This document shows, one piece after another, positions 44,162 to 53,900 of a stretch of DNA of 64,000 bases. The notes under the pieces are model-generated. The model was not told the origin of the DNA. It worked only from the letters and a program-made list of their open reading frames with translations, and made no database searches. The first letter of the stretch is position 1; every line of letters begins with the position of its first letter. Source of the stretch: Acidithiobacillus sp. AMEEHan (GTDB lineage Bacteria; Pseudomonadota; Gammaproteobacteria; Acidithiobacillales; Acidithiobacillaceae); the NCBI RefSeq assembly GCF_030996345.1, contig NZ_CP118747.1, positions 2,354,001 to 2,418,000 of the forward strand. Direction: 5' to 3'. Both the position numbers and the translations under genes were made by a program.

Positions 44162-44880
44162 TTCACTCCCTTATGTCAAGGCGTCGGCACACTAAATTCA
44201 CTTTTACTCGCTATTCACACTCCTGCACTGTTCAGAAGGGCGCTGCAATCGCGTTTGGGCTCTACCACGATCATGAGTGATCTGGCCAACAATCGCTAAC
44301 TTGACGCCCAATTTCATAAAGCAATATTCGTTCCGCACAATACTTGCTACCGACAGCGCCAACGTCTCAACTATTTTCATGATTTGGAATATGATTAATA
44401 CCTCCCTCTCATGTTGCAGAAAAGGAGATTTTGTGGTGCAGCCTGCCCATCGTTGGTGCGCATCGCGATTCTTCGCACCGGCGTGGTGCGGAGCCACATA
44501 GCTGCGATGTTTGCAGAATGACGGATGCCCTGGAGGATCAGAATTATCGCGCCACTCATGTAAGCTTGAAACATGTTTAGTTGTCGTGCGGTAACAAAGG
44601 CGGTGGCTGATCAATCAAATTCGGCAAGAAACTTTACGTAAATGTAAAACTTTTGTTACAGTCAAGCTGTCGGACGGTTATTGGGAAAAGCCGATTGAGT
44701 TGAATCCATCGTCTGCTTGGAGTACTTAAAAACTCCATTTCCGACGCGAGTGAGAATTTGCGACTTGGCAGGACCAAAGCAGAGGCCGCACTGAAAAATC
44801 AGCGAACGAATGGAAGTGTGAGGTGCCCTGAGCGGCGAGCTTTTGCTTCTTTACGATCAATAATGTCGTAGCGCTGCTGC
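44162..44880. other. 719-bp gap upstream of bcsA without a convincing gene
   Basis: Open frames here are short, biased and lack ribosome sites. The gap must hold the bcs promoter. A 10-bp palindrome TTTACGTAAA lies at 44633-44642, followed by TGTAAAAC and TTTTGTTACAG in an AT-rich patch; it is a plausible operator. Nothing else is recognised. Confidence 0.5.
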
Positions 44881-45195
44881 ATGAACCAATTCCGTCTCCC
44901 CGCCGATGATCTTGAGTATGAAGTGTTCTCCGCTCTCTGGGAGCTTGGCGCTGCCTTTGTGCGCGAGTTGCACGATGAACTTTCGGCGCGTGTGCCACGG
45001 GGGTTTACGACCACTGCCAAGGTAGTGGATCGAGAGCGGTCGCGGTCGCGGAATCTTTTGTCTCGCTTCGTAGGCGCAAACCCGCAGTATACCGTCGCAG
45101 CCTTGGTGCAGGCGGCAGAAGAACTTGATCCCTCCCCCCTCGAAGGACTCGGAAGGGCCATTCTTGAGCACAAGAAATCCACGGGGCAGGAGTGA
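44881..45195 (+). pseudogene. BlaI/MecI/CopY-type repressor with internal deletion
   Basis: The 104-codon frame begins like a BlaI winged-helix repressor (LEYEVFSALWELGAAFVRELHDEL, GFTTTAKVVDR, shown in parts). The stretch that normally forms the wing is missing: after VVDR it jumps to RSRNLLSRFVGANPQYTVAALV, the C-terminal dimerisation part. About 30 residues are lost in frame, so DNA binding is doubtful. A piece of the usual partner, an M56 (BlaR/MecR1-like) membrane peptidase, follows directly. Together they are the remains of a two-gene sensor-repressor unit. Confidence 0.65.
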
Positions 45196-45199
45196 TCCG

Positions 45200-45420
45200 A
45201 TGCTGATGATATTCATCCTGCTTTTCGGTGGGTTATCGCTGCATTTTTTGCCTCTCTACCTACGGACGACTAGATCACTCTGTTGATGGCTCTGGAGAAG
45301 AGGCGCTTGCTCTACACCACACCCGGCAAGGACGCAGCGGCCTTTGCCCGTTTCGCAGAGGATCTCCAAGCCCATATTGGTCACGCTGAGCACATCACCG
45401 GGGTTCAATGTGACCCCCTG
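45200..45420 (+). pseudogene. M56 peptidase start fused to an ISL3 transposase fragment
   Basis: An ATG at 45200 gives MLMIFILLFGGLSLHFLPLY, the usual first helix of BlaR/MecR1-type M56 peptidases downstream of blaI. It stops at 45286. From about 45275 the DNA matches an internal piece of ISL3 transposase (KRRLLYTTPGKDAAAFARFA, EDLQAHIGHAEHITG), diverged from the intact copy at 54.6-55.9 kb. The match fades near 45415. The gap to 45561 has no gene and should contain the promoter of the sucrose cluster. Confidence 0.7.
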
Positions 45421-45561
45421 AAGCGATGTTGCCACCCCCCCTTCAAATGGATTCAATCGGGAGATTTCATCATCGAGGGAACCAAACTGTCTCTAGGCAT
45501 TCACAATACTTATGGGCTTTGGAGTCACGTTAACCACTCGCCACCTGCCAGGAGGGGTTCC

Positions 45562-46974
45562 ATGACGGATGCTAAGCGCGGTACCTTTCGATCATTTCGC
45601 GAAGAATGGGTCATACAACGTGTCCGCCTGATGGAGGAGCGGATGGCGCGCCTCCGCCAGGTGTTGGGTGAACCGCGACGCTGGATTTCCATATGGTTTC
45701 TCGCGTATGCACTCCTGGGCGCTGTTTCATCAGGCTTACTGCCTATCTTACTGCCACTGATGATTGTTGGGGTCACCCATCATCTCAGCTGGGTTGCGTA
45801 TGTTATGGGGGGATTCAATCTCGGACTCCTCACCTCACCCCTGTGGGGCGTTATGGCGGATCGTTACCGCCTTTATCGCCCAATTTTTTATGCCGGCTTC
45901 TTAGTCTTAGCCGCGTCCTTGGCAATCATGCCCTTTGTACCGGGCATCATCCCTTGGACGGCGCTGTCCTTCCTGGCGGGTGCCGGCACATCGGCGGCGG
46001 CGACGATGGCGAGCCTCTTCGTCGTCGAATTTGATCCGCAAAATGACTGGGAGCCCCGGCTTGGATGGTTGCAAACGCTGAATGGAGCCGGACAGGTGAT
46101 GGGACTGTTGGTCGCCGGCATATTCGTGGCGAATTTTACCGTGGGACTCCTATGCTCCGCAGCGATCATTCTCCCGGCCCTTTGGCTCGGCGCTAAGGGG
46201 CTTCCCAGTAAATCGGAGATTGATTGGAGGGTGCAGGTGGGTCAGCGTATGCGGCGGGATCTGGACTGGCGTTTCCTCGCCATCTTCGGCAGGCCCGAGC
46301 TTCTAGCTGGTGGGATTTCGCGCTTTTCCCATCACCTCTCGCTACAGGGCGTGAGGCGTCTTTCGGAAGTGTTGGGCAGTCGCTTTGGCCGATTTTTGTT
46401 CTCCTGGTTTATCGTCGCATTTGGCGTGGCAGCATTCTTTGCCTACTTCCCGGTCGCCATGCAGCATGCCTACCACGTCGCGCCCGCTCTTACCTCCAGT
46501 ACCTACGCCGTTACTGCCGCGATTGCCCTCGTGCTGTACTCTGTAGGGGCGAGATTATCCGGGAAATATGGTGCTGGACGCGTCTATCGCTGGTCATTGC
46601 TACTGCGTTTTCTTGGCTTCTTGTTATTGCTGAGCGTTTTCTATTTGCCCATTCCAAAGGCCGTCATCGCGCTCATTGGCTTTGCCTTGATCATTCTTGC
46701 GTGGCCGTTGCAAAGTATTTCCGGAATGACATTGACTGCGCGTTTGACGCCGTTTAGCCAAGGGTCAGCCATGGGATTGTTCAACGCCAGTGGGGCGATT
46801 GCGACGGTACTGGGCACCTTTTTGGGTGGGCCTTTGGTGGCAAGCATCGGCTACCCAATTCTATCCATCCTGGCGTTGGTGGGCATACTCTTGGGTTGGA
46901 TGAGTGGACAAAACTTGCAGCCAGAACAGGTCGTTCGGGAAAGTTTGGAGAAAATCAGCATGGAAACCACATGA
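45562..46974 (+). CDS. MFS transporter heading the sucrose cluster
   Basis: A 470-residue inner-membrane carrier with about 12 segments. Motif A-like GVMADRYRLYRPIFYAGFL and the helix pair LAYALLGAVSSGLLPILLPL are visible, with a central soluble loop. The ATG at 45562 follows AGGAGGGG; the open frame upstream belongs to the ISL3 fragment and spacer. Its stop lies one base before the kinase start, and invertase and sucrose-phosphate synthase follow. It may move sucrose or its hexoses, but the substrate is inferred from context only. Confidence 0.82.
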   Translation: MTDAKRGTFRSFREEWVIQRVRLMEERMARLRQVLGEPRRWISIWFLAYALLGAVSSGLLPILLPLMIVGVTHHLSWVAYVMGGFNLGLLTSPLWGVMADRYRLYRPIFYAGFLVLAASLAIMPFVPGIIPWTALSFLAGAGTSAAATMASLFVVEFDPQNDWEPRLGWLQTLNGAGQVMGLLVAGIFVANFTVGLLCSAAIILPALWLGAKGLPSKSEIDWRVQVGQRMRRDLDWRFLAIFGRPELLAGGISRFSHHLSLQGVRRLSEVLGSRFGRFLFSWFIVAFGVAAFFAYFPVAMQHAYHVAPALTSSTYAVTAAIALVLYSVGARLSGKYGAGRVYRWSLLLRFLGFLLLLSVFYLPIPKAVIALIGFALIILAWPLQSISGMTLTARLTPFSQGSAMGLFNASGAIATVLGTFLGGPLVASIGYPILSILALVGILLGWMSGQNLQPEQVVRESLEKISMETT

Positions 46975-47853
46975 ATGGACGGTTGGATTTTTGGTGAATG
47001 CCTGCTGGATGACTTTGGGGATACGCAGCGGGTTGGTGGAGCTCCCTTCAATGTTGCGTGTCACCTTTGGTCGCTGGGCAGTAACGTACGCTTTATCAGC
47101 AGATTGGGAAAGGATCCTTCCGGCGCCCGGATCCGAAACCACCTCCAGCTTTGGCCGGACGCCCGGGCAATCTTGCAAGAAGATGCGACACTGCCGACAG
47201 GGAGGGTACTCGTCCACGATTTAGGGCACGGTGAGCACCGTTTTGAAATTTTGCCCCATCAGGCCTACGACGCGATCCAATATGACAAGCCATTGGTTGA
47301 CGCTACACGTAACCAATCCTTTTGGCTCTATCACGGGACTCTGGCTCTGCGCGAAAACGGTCCCAGCCGAAATACATGGCGCCAATTGGCTTCGCGTGCA
47401 AATTGGCGCTTCGTGGATATCAACTTGCGTGCTGGCAATTGGGAAAAGAACACTCTCGAGGAGTTTCTGACTGGGGCTTCGATATTGAAATGCAACCATG
47501 AGGAACTTGCCCTATTGGGAAAAGAATTTTGTCTGCAGGGAGCCGATTTAGCTGACACTATGGCGGCCCTGGGCCAGCGTTTTGCCGTAGCAGAGATATT
47601 GGTAACGGCTGGCGCCCAGGGCGCGGCGTATTGGGACGGTAGATCTCTCCATCAACATCCTGCAGTACCGGTACAAATTCGGGACACCGTTGGTGCAGGA
47701 GATGCCTTCAGTGCAGGATGGATATACGCGCGACTACAGGGACGTGCCTTTACCGAGTCCTTACGTTTGGCGAGTCAGTTAGCGGCGCAGGTATGCGCCC
47801 TGTCGGGAGCCCTACCGAGTAATCCCAAGGAATTTTATTGTAAGCTTGACTAG
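46975..47853 (+). CDS. PfkB-family sugar kinase, probably fructokinase
   Basis: Ribokinase-fold kinase of 292 residues. VGGAPFNVACHLWSLG binds the sugar, and the C-terminal RDTVGAGDAFSAGWIYA holds the anion hole and catalytic Asp. It starts directly after the MFS gene and precedes the invertase. Phosphorylation of fructose released from sucrose is the natural role. The N-terminus is short, beginning with DGWIFGECLLDDF. Other hexoses are possible substrates. Confidence 0.87.
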   Translation: MDGWIFGECLLDDFGDTQRVGGAPFNVACHLWSLGSNVRFISRLGKDPSGARIRNHLQLWPDARAILQEDATLPTGRVLVHDLGHGEHRFEILPHQAYDAIQYDKPLVDATRNQSFWLYHGTLALRENGPSRNTWRQLASRANWRFVDINLRAGNWEKNTLEEFLTGASILKCNHEELALLGKEFCLQGADLADTMAALGQRFAVAEILVTAGAQGAAYWDGRSLHQHPAVPVQIRDTVGAGDAFSAGWIYARLQGRAFTESLRLASQLAAQVCALSGALPSNPKEFYCKLD

Positions 47854-47905
47854 GCGCATTTGATGCGCCACCGTCAGACAACAGACAGGTTGAAGGAGAA
47901 TTTCG

Positions 47906-49339
47906 TTGATCCCGTCAGAGCCCTGTTTTTCGTACCCGCGTTACGCAGGCGCCAGCCCAGCACTAGACGATGCTTACCAATTAATCGAGGATGCGAAGGT
48001 ATTTTATCGTGGGCAGTTGGTAGGCACGGTTGCTAGCGTCGATCTCAACGCGCCAGCAAGCAACTACGCCGACTGTTTTGTGCGGGATTTCTTTCCGGTT
48101 GGTCTGATCATGCTATTGGAAAACCGGGAAGACGTAGTTCGATCCTTTCTTTATCTGATCATGCAGTTGCGGGGGCAGCAAGAAGATCTCGAAGGCCAAC
48201 AAATTGCGCCTGGAGTTCTACCGGCCTCCTTTCGTGTGCAGCATGATGAGTCTGGCAACGAGCGAATCATTGCCGATTTCGGCGATCGAGCCATTGGCAG
48301 GGTGGCGCCAGTGGATTCAATGATGTGGTGGTCGATATTGCTGCAAGCATATGTACATTACACCGGTGATATTGCTTTTGCGCACGGCCCGGAAATTCAG
48401 CGGATGCTGCGGATGATCCTGAGTTTGTGTCTGCAGAGTCGTTTCGAGGTCTTTCCAACCTTGCCGGTCCCCGACGGCTCCTTCATGATCGATCGGCGCA
48501 TGGGAGTCTACGGCCACCCTCTCGAAATTCAGGCCCTATTTGACAGTACGTTGCGTGCTGCCTCTTTGTTACTTCCAGAATCTGGGAGCCATTGGTTGTT
48601 GAATATGGCACAACGGCGGCGCGAAATTTTGCGTTCCTATGTGCAACGATATTATTGGTTGGATATGGACGTGCTCAACCGGATTTATCGTTTTGAAACG
48701 GAAATGCTTGGTGAGAATGTAGAGAATTTATTTAATATTCATCCCGAAACGATTCCCTTGTGGGTACAGGATTGGCTTCCGGATGATGCCGGGTACTTCG
48801 TTGGCAATTTGGGACCCGGAAGAATGGATTTTCGGTTTTTCGCGCAGGGTAATCTGCTGATGTTGGCAACTGGTATGGCTACCGCGAATCAGCGCGTGGC
48901 GTTGACCAACCTGATCGAACAGCGTTGGACCGACTTGATTGGGCGCATGCCCATGAAGCTGGTTTACCCCGCTATCGAAGGGGATGAATGGCGACTGATT
49001 ACTGGCTCGGATCCAAAAAACATCCCCTGGTCTTATCACAATGGTGGGCATTGGCCGGTGCTGATTTGGCCTCTGGTATCAGCACTGCTGAAAAGCGGGC
49101 GAGCAGACCTCGCGGGAATGGCCTGGAATTTGGTCGAAAAGCGCTTGATGTTAAATCGGTGGCCAGAATATTACGATGGTCGTTTAGGTCGATTGGTAGG
49201 GCGACGCGCCAATATCGGGCAAGTGTGGAGTGCGGCGGGATTTCTTCTTGCGCGCTATTTCTTGGATGATCCTGGGTTGTTGCTTCGCTTAGGTATTGAC
49301 GAACCTAGCCCTGCTGAGGTTAGCGAGGTGAATTCTTAG
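47906..49339 (+). CDS. Neutral/alkaline invertase, GH100 family
   Basis: Cytoplasmic sucrose hydrolase related to cyanobacterial InvA/InvB and plant neutral invertases. The 477-residue product has NYADCFVRDFFPVGLIMLL, APVDSMMWWSILLQAYVHYT (acid Asp), RMGVYGHPLEIQALF and the second catalytic acid in WPEYYDGRLGRLVG. No signal peptide is present. The start is a TTG at 47906 with AAGGAG six bases upstream; no nearby ATG keeps the N-terminus. It lies between the kinase and sucrose-phosphate synthase, so synthesis and breakdown of sucrose are encoded together. Confidence 0.93.
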   Translation: MIPSEPCFSYPRYAGASPALDDAYQLIEDAKVFYRGQLVGTVASVDLNAPASNYADCFVRDFFPVGLIMLLENREDVVRSFLYLIMQLRGQQEDLEGQQIAPGVLPASFRVQHDESGNERIIADFGDRAIGRVAPVDSMMWWSILLQAYVHYTGDIAFAHGPEIQRMLRMILSLCLQSRFEVFPTLPVPDGSFMIDRRMGVYGHPLEIQALFDSTLRAASLLLPESGSHWLLNMAQRRREILRSYVQRYYWLDMDVLNRIYRFETEMLGENVENLFNIHPETIPLWVQDWLPDDAGYFVGNLGPGRMDFRFFAQGNLLMLATGMATANQRVALTNLIEQRWTDLIGRMPMKLVYPAIEGDEWRLITGSDPKNIPWSYHNGGHWPVLIWPLVSALLKSGRADLAGMAWNLVEKRLMLNRWPEYYDGRLGRLVGRRANIGQVWSAAGFLLARYFLDDPGLLLRLGIDEPSPAEVSEVNS

Positions 49340-49342
49340 CCC

Positions 49343-51505
49343 ATGACCGTAGACAAGCAATTGGTAGAACCGGCGGATCATCCGCAAGAAAAGGGCTCGC
49401 CGTTGCTTTACTTGGTGCTTATCAGTATCCACGGGCTCATTCGTGGCCAGAACATCGAGCTTGGGAGGGATGCAGACACCGGAGGTCAGATACTTTATGT
49501 ACTTGAGCTACTTCATGCTCTGGCGGCACATCCGAAAGTTTCACGAGTTGACCTGCTGACCCGTCAAATCATCGATCCTAGAGTGAGTGATGACTATCAA
49601 CAAGAACAGGAAATTCTGTCGGATGAGCCGAAAGCACATATCATTCGACTCCCTGCCGGGCCCGAGGAATATTTGCCAAAAGAGTCGCTTTGGCCGTATT
49701 TGGATAGTTTCAGCGATCATGCGATTGAATACTTACGCAAGCAGGCACAGGCGCCAAGTGTCATACACAGTCACTACGCCGATGCCGGTTACGTAGGCAT
49801 GCGCTTGGCATTACAGCTTGGCGTCCCGCTGGTGCACACGGCTCATTCCCTGGGCCGCAGCAAGCGGCAACATTTGCTGGCTTTTGGCGAATCCGAGACA
49901 GTCTTGGAAGAGAAATACCGATTGTCCCATAGAATCCACGTAGAGGAAGAAATTCTTTCCACGGCTGCTCTTGTCGTGGCCAGCACCCAAGACGAGATCG
50001 ATAGCCAGTACGGGATGTACGATCGAGCTAATCCTGAGCGCATGCGCGTAATACCGCCGGGGGTAGATCTCTCCCGATTCGCACCAGTTTCCCGTCCAGC
50101 GCCACCGATTGTTGAAGAGTTAAAACGCTTTCTACGAAATGCGAAACGGCCGCCAATTCTCGCTTTGTCCCGCCCAGATGAACGTAAGAACATTGCCGGC
50201 CTGATTCACGCTTATGGGAAAAATCCAGAGCTACAAGCCCGCGCAAATTTGGTCATTATTGCTGGAAATCGGGAAGATATACGTGATATGCCGGCAGGCC
50301 TCAGGCAAGTGTTAACAGAAATGTTATTCCTGATTGACTGCTATAACCTCTATGGGAAAGTTGCCTACCCACGGCAACATTCTCCCGAGGATGTCCCTGA
50401 CCTGTATCGTTGGGCGGCTGATTTGGGAGGGGTATTTATCAATCCGGCGTTGACTGAACCCTTTGGGTTGACGCTGATCGAGGCGGCGGCTTGTGGTCTT
50501 CCGGTCCTGGCAACGGAAAACGGAGGCCCGAAAGACATTATCACCAACTGTAATAATGGCCTGCTCATCAATCCGTTGGACACGGATGAGATGAGCAGCA
50601 AACTGCTGGCCATTCTCAACGACGCAAGGAATCGGCGGCACTACGCGCAAAACGGGGTCGCCGCTGTGCGCCGCCATTACACTTGGCCGGCGCATGTTGA
50701 ACAATACTTGGAGGCACTCAGAGAATGCCCGATGAATGCTCCCTCTACACCAGATATTTTGACCCCAAGAGAGCCTCGCGTTACCTCCAAACGACTGCTG
50801 TTCCTTGGTGTTCGTCTTTTGGACCAGTATCCGATCGGACCGGCGGATTTGGCGGCACAGTTATTTTCGCGGAAGCAGCGGGTAGCCCTGGGACTGGTGA
50901 CCATGCGCCCCCTCTCCGAGCTTCTGATGCTTCTCAAAGAACGCGGCTTGGGGGTCCCCGAACTTCTCATTACTGGCGCCGGTACCTATATCCATTATGG
51001 CACAAGCCTGACTCGAGATCAGGCATGGAGCCGTCACATAGCAGTGAATTGGCAAGGTGACCGCGTCTACGATCTGCTTGCTGAAACAGCCGGCGTCCAT
51101 TTGGCAAGCAGGAGTAGTCAAGGCATGTATACGGTGCATGGTTTCATTCATAGTGGCTCCGATTTTGGCGGTATCACGGCGTTAGATAGTCAATTGCATG
51201 CCCAGGATATCCCCGCTCGTGTCGTGGCAATCAATCCACAGGAGTTTTTGGTCATTCCGCAACGCGCATCTCTCGGTTTTGCCGTTCGCTATGTCGCCGA
51301 TCGGCATGATATTCCCCTCGAGCATGTTCTGGTCGTTGGTAGCCCACAAGCTGACCTCGAATTATTGGGGGGAAATATTCTTGCGGCGCAAATAGGCGGA
51401 GGAAGCGAAGGGGCGCGATTGTCCGATGACGTTTATTCCTGTCAATCTGAGGGTCTAGCGGGGATCTTGGAAGCAATTTCCCACTATCAGTTTTTGGATA
51501 TGTAA
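49343..51505 (+). CDS. sps: Sucrose-phosphate synthase (GT4 with C-terminal phosphatase-like domain)
   Basis: Transfers glucose from a nucleotide donor to fructose-6-phosphate. The 720-residue product has ISIHGLIRGQNIELGRDADT with the GGQ glucose site, HSHYADAGYVGMRLAL, HTAHSLGRSKRQHLL, VIPPGVDLSRF, ALSRPDERKNIAGLI and NPALTEPFGLTLIEAAACG. These are the full GT4 set of SPS. From about residue 480 a HAD-like domain follows (LLFLGVRLLDQY), but it lacks the DxDxT nucleophile, so it is presumably structural. A separate, frameshifted phosphatase gene lies 13 bp downstream. Confidence 0.94.
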   Translation: MTVDKQLVEPADHPQEKGSPLLYLVLISIHGLIRGQNIELGRDADTGGQILYVLELLHALAAHPKVSRVDLLTRQIIDPRVSDDYQQEQEILSDEPKAHIIRLPAGPEEYLPKESLWPYLDSFSDHAIEYLRKQAQAPSVIHSHYADAGYVGMRLALQLGVPLVHTAHSLGRSKRQHLLAFGESETVLEEKYRLSHRIHVEEEILSTAALVVASTQDEIDSQYGMYDRANPERMRVIPPGVDLSRFAPVSRPAPPIVEELKRFLRNAKRPPILALSRPDERKNIAGLIHAYGKNPELQARANLVIIAGNREDIRDMPAGLRQVLTEMLFLIDCYNLYGKVAYPRQHSPEDVPDLYRWAADLGGVFINPALTEPFGLTLIEAAACGLPVLATENGGPKDIITNCNNGLLINPLDTDEMSSKLLAILNDARNRRHYAQNGVAAVRRHYTWPAHVEQYLEALRECPMNAPSTPDILTPREPRVTSKRLLFLGVRLLDQYPIGPADLAAQLFSRKQRVALGLVTMRPLSELLMLLKERGLGVPELLITGAGTYIHYGTSLTRDQAWSRHIAVNWQGDRVYDLLAETAGVHLASRSSQGMYTVHGFIHSGSDFGGITALDSQLHAQDIPARVVAINPQEFLVIPQRASLGFAVRYVADRHDIPLEHVLVVGSPQADLELLGGNILAAQIGGGSEGARLSDDVYSCQSEGLAGILEAISHYQFLDM

Positions 51506-51518
51506 GGGGATTCAGGAA

Positions 51519-52426
51519 ATGTCAGGAAATGATCAAGACCCCGAATGGGAGACCGGTAGCATGGATAGACCAGAGAAAGAAAGGCAGTCGGTATTGCTGT
51601 GTTGCGATCTGGATCGAACGTTGATCCCAAATGGCATTTCTTTGGAAAGCCCAGAGGCACGACCCCGTTTCCGGGGTCTGTGCGCGCATTCTGCAGTGCA
51701 GTTGATCATGGTGACCGGGCGTCATTTGGACCTCGTCACGGAAGCCATCGACTACTGGCAGCTACCCATGCCACAGTTCATCATCGGTGATGTAGGAACG
51801 AGTATCTACGCCTTGACGGATGACAAATGGCGTCCATGGCAACATTGGGCTGCGGAAATCGCTCCAGATTGGGGGGGATGACCCATGGTGATATCACCAA
51901 AGAGCTTGCCAACATATCTGCCATCAGCCTCCAACCAACGGCACAGCAGGGTATGTTCAAGGTAAGTTATTATCTAGCTCTTGACCTGGATTATGCGGCT
52001 CTCGAAGAGGAAATTTTGCAAAGACTTTGGGGCTTGGGCGTAAATGCCAAGCTGATTTGGTCCGTCGATGAACTGGCTAATATACGTTTGCTGGATATCC
52101 TACCTTGCAGCGCCAGTAAGCTGCACGCCATAGAGTTTCTCGTCCACCAACACGGATATTCTATAGATCAAACAGTTTTTGCGGGCGATTCAGGCAATGA
52201 TTTGGAGGTTTTGGGTAGTCATATCAACTCAGTCTTGGTGGCCAACGCCCACCCTGATGTTCGGGAACAGGCGCTTCGGTTGGCATCAGCCTCCGACCTA
52301 CGCGATACCCTCTACCTTGCCAAGGGCGGATTCCTGGGAATGAACGGGAATTACGCCGCTGGTATTTTGGAAGGCATTGCTCACTACCTCCCGAAAACAG
52401 CAGCATGGATGGAACCGATAGCCTGA
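51519..52426 (+). pseudogene. spp: Sucrose-6-phosphate phosphatase, frameshifted at a G7 tract
   Basis: The first frame (51519-51881) opens with MSGNDQDPEWETGS and LLCCDLDRTLIPNG, the DxDxT motif of sucrose-phosphate phosphatase, then stops after PDWGG. The rest continues in another frame (THGDITKELANISAISLQP, KLHAIEFLVHQHG, FAGDSGNDLEVL) to 52426. The break is at a run of seven Gs, 51871-51877; eight would join both parts into one ~302-residue enzyme of normal length. It may be a true mutation, a switchable repeat or a sequencing error. The frame is otherwise well preserved. Confidence 0.9.
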
Positions 52427-52487
52427 ATAGAGCCCTAACCCAGGATCTTGGTGTCGAGCAGTCATCTAATTCTATGGATTCATAGCC

Positions 52488-53174
52488 TTGCGTAGATCAT
52501 TACGATATTTTCTCCTGGCACTTCTGGCTCTTTCTTTGACAGCCTGTGCACCCGCTTCCTTTTCCGCAAGAAATCCCTTATCTTCGAAGCTTTATGATCC
52601 AGCTGGGTTACAGGCCACTACCGGGAAAGAAATACATATCTTTGTGCTCGATACTGGCTGGCATACTGGGTGGGCAGTTCCGGCCAAGTCATTTCTCGAA
52701 GTTGCTCCGGTACTGCAGCACTGGTTTAGCTCCGATCAAGAGCTCTTGATTGGATGGGGAAACCGTAGTTTTTATATGGCGCAAAACCCCGGAGTTTTGA
52801 CCGGACTTTCTGCGTTACTTCCGTCCAAAAGCGTGGTCTTGATTCAAGGACTTCGTTCTCCGGATTGGCCTACGCAATTGCTTCCTCAGGTTCGCTTATT
52901 CCCATTACAGGTCAGTCACGCCCGCTTTTTACGCTTGACTCAGTATATTCTTGGTTCCCTCGACGAGCCGCTTCATGCGCATGGCTTTCCCAAGAAAGAG
53001 CCCTGGTATCCGGGAGGTGAGTTTTTTCGCTCGTGGCGGACTTATGACGCGCTACACACCTGTAATACGTGGACGGCAGGGTCCTTGCAGTACATGGGAT
53101 TTCCGGTGTCCCCAACAGGCATTCTCTTCGCAGGGCAGGTGCAATCTCTCATGCATTCTCTCCATCGCGGCTAA
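52488..53174 (+). CDS. DUF2459/TIGR02117-family lipoprotein
   Basis: A 228-residue protein of unknown role. The N-terminus is a lipoprotein signal (LALLALSLTACAP, lipid-bearing Cys near residue 20). The body has FVLDTGWHTGWAVPA, LIGWGNRSFYM, WYPGGEFFRSWRTYDALHT and CNTWTAGSL. The His, Asp and Cys within these blocks are conserved in the family and look like a cysteine-protease or amidase-like arrangement, but no activity is known. It seems to start with TTG at 52488, though the ribosome site is weak. It follows spp by 61 bp. Confidence 0.82.
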   Translation: MRRSLRYFLLALLALSLTACAPASFSARNPLSSKLYDPAGLQATTGKEIHIFVLDTGWHTGWAVPAKSFLEVAPVLQHWFSSDQELLIGWGNRSFYMAQNPGVLTGLSALLPSKSVVLIQGLRSPDWPTQLLPQVRLFPLQVSHARFLRLTQYILGSLDEPLHAHGFPKKEPWYPGGEFFRSWRTYDALHTCNTWTAGSLQYMGFPVSPTGILFAGQVQSLMHSLHRG

Positions 53175-53492
53175 TGGCACGCCGCTGGTAATCAGTCTGC
53201 TTGCCGCTAGTTTTTTGGCAGATCCACATCCTCCTGACAGACATCGCAATCTCTGGTTATCACCTGTCAAAATCCGTTGCGCTTCAGTCTGACAGGTTGC
53301 AGAGAAACGGTGGCGGGAAGCTATCTCGCACTGAGGTTCCTTTTGTGACGGTCTGTTACTCGATCCCAGAAGTATAGTGCTACGTTACTCATAGGAAGAA
53401 CAAATACAAAGACGCCAACGGTGATTCCGAAAATCTCTGTAACTTGAGAGAATATATTCATAGAAGCACAGGTACCATTTGTCTTTATTCTG

Positions 53493-53597
53493 CTACTTGC
53501 TCGAATCTTCTTTGGCATAAGTGCTTTTCATTCCGGCGAACATGGCGGCAAACCAAAGTAGTGGAAGGATGATGAACAGGGCATAAAATAAAAACAT
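53493..53597 (-). CDS. Possible 34-residue membrane peptide
   Basis: An ATG at 53597 with GGAG six bases upstream opens a frame coding for one hydrophobic helix (FLFYALFIILPLLWFAAMFAG) and a short charged tail (KSTYAKEDSSK). No family is recognised. The ribosome site and the clean hydrophobic helix argue that it is translated, but chance cannot be excluded at this length. Confidence 0.35.
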   Translation of the reverse strand: MFLFYALFIILPLLWFAAMFAGMKSTYAKEDSSK

Positions 53598-53726
53598 TCC
53601 AGTCTCCGTGATCGCATGATTCCGTTGCTTGGGACAAGTCGAATTCCGGAAAGTTCAGCTCGTTTCCAATCTTCTCCAAGATAGGATTGGAATACTCTAC
53701 TTGCAAGACCGTGCGTGGAGGCTGCC

Positions 53727-53900
53727 ATGACCAAGAGTACAAAGAGGAACCTAGATCAACCCCTAAAAATCAGAGCTAGCGTGGTGACAACGGCGCACGA
53801 GGCAAGGAATGGCCGTTTTGCGGAACTTTTCTTCCTTGCTTTGGGCTTTTTAGCCCAAACACCTGGACTCTGGGCGCATTACGCCCCCAGTAAAGGCTAG
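53727..53900 (+). CDS. Possible 57-residue small protein of unknown function
   Basis: An ATG at 53727 follows GGAGG by five bases. The predicted product has a basic start (TKSTKRNLDQPLKIRAS) and a hydrophobic stretch (FAELFFLALGFLA). The second half is encoded across hairpins that could instead be a structured RNA or terminator, so coding status is doubtful. Confidence 0.3.
   Translation: MTKSTKRNLDQPLKIRASVVTTAHEARNGRFAELFFLALGFLAQTPGLWAHYAPSKG

Noticed and set aside
44204-44614. 136-codon frame on the minus strand upstream of bcsA
   Set aside because: No ribosome site, no hydrophobic or domain pattern and mixed composition; treated as noncoding.
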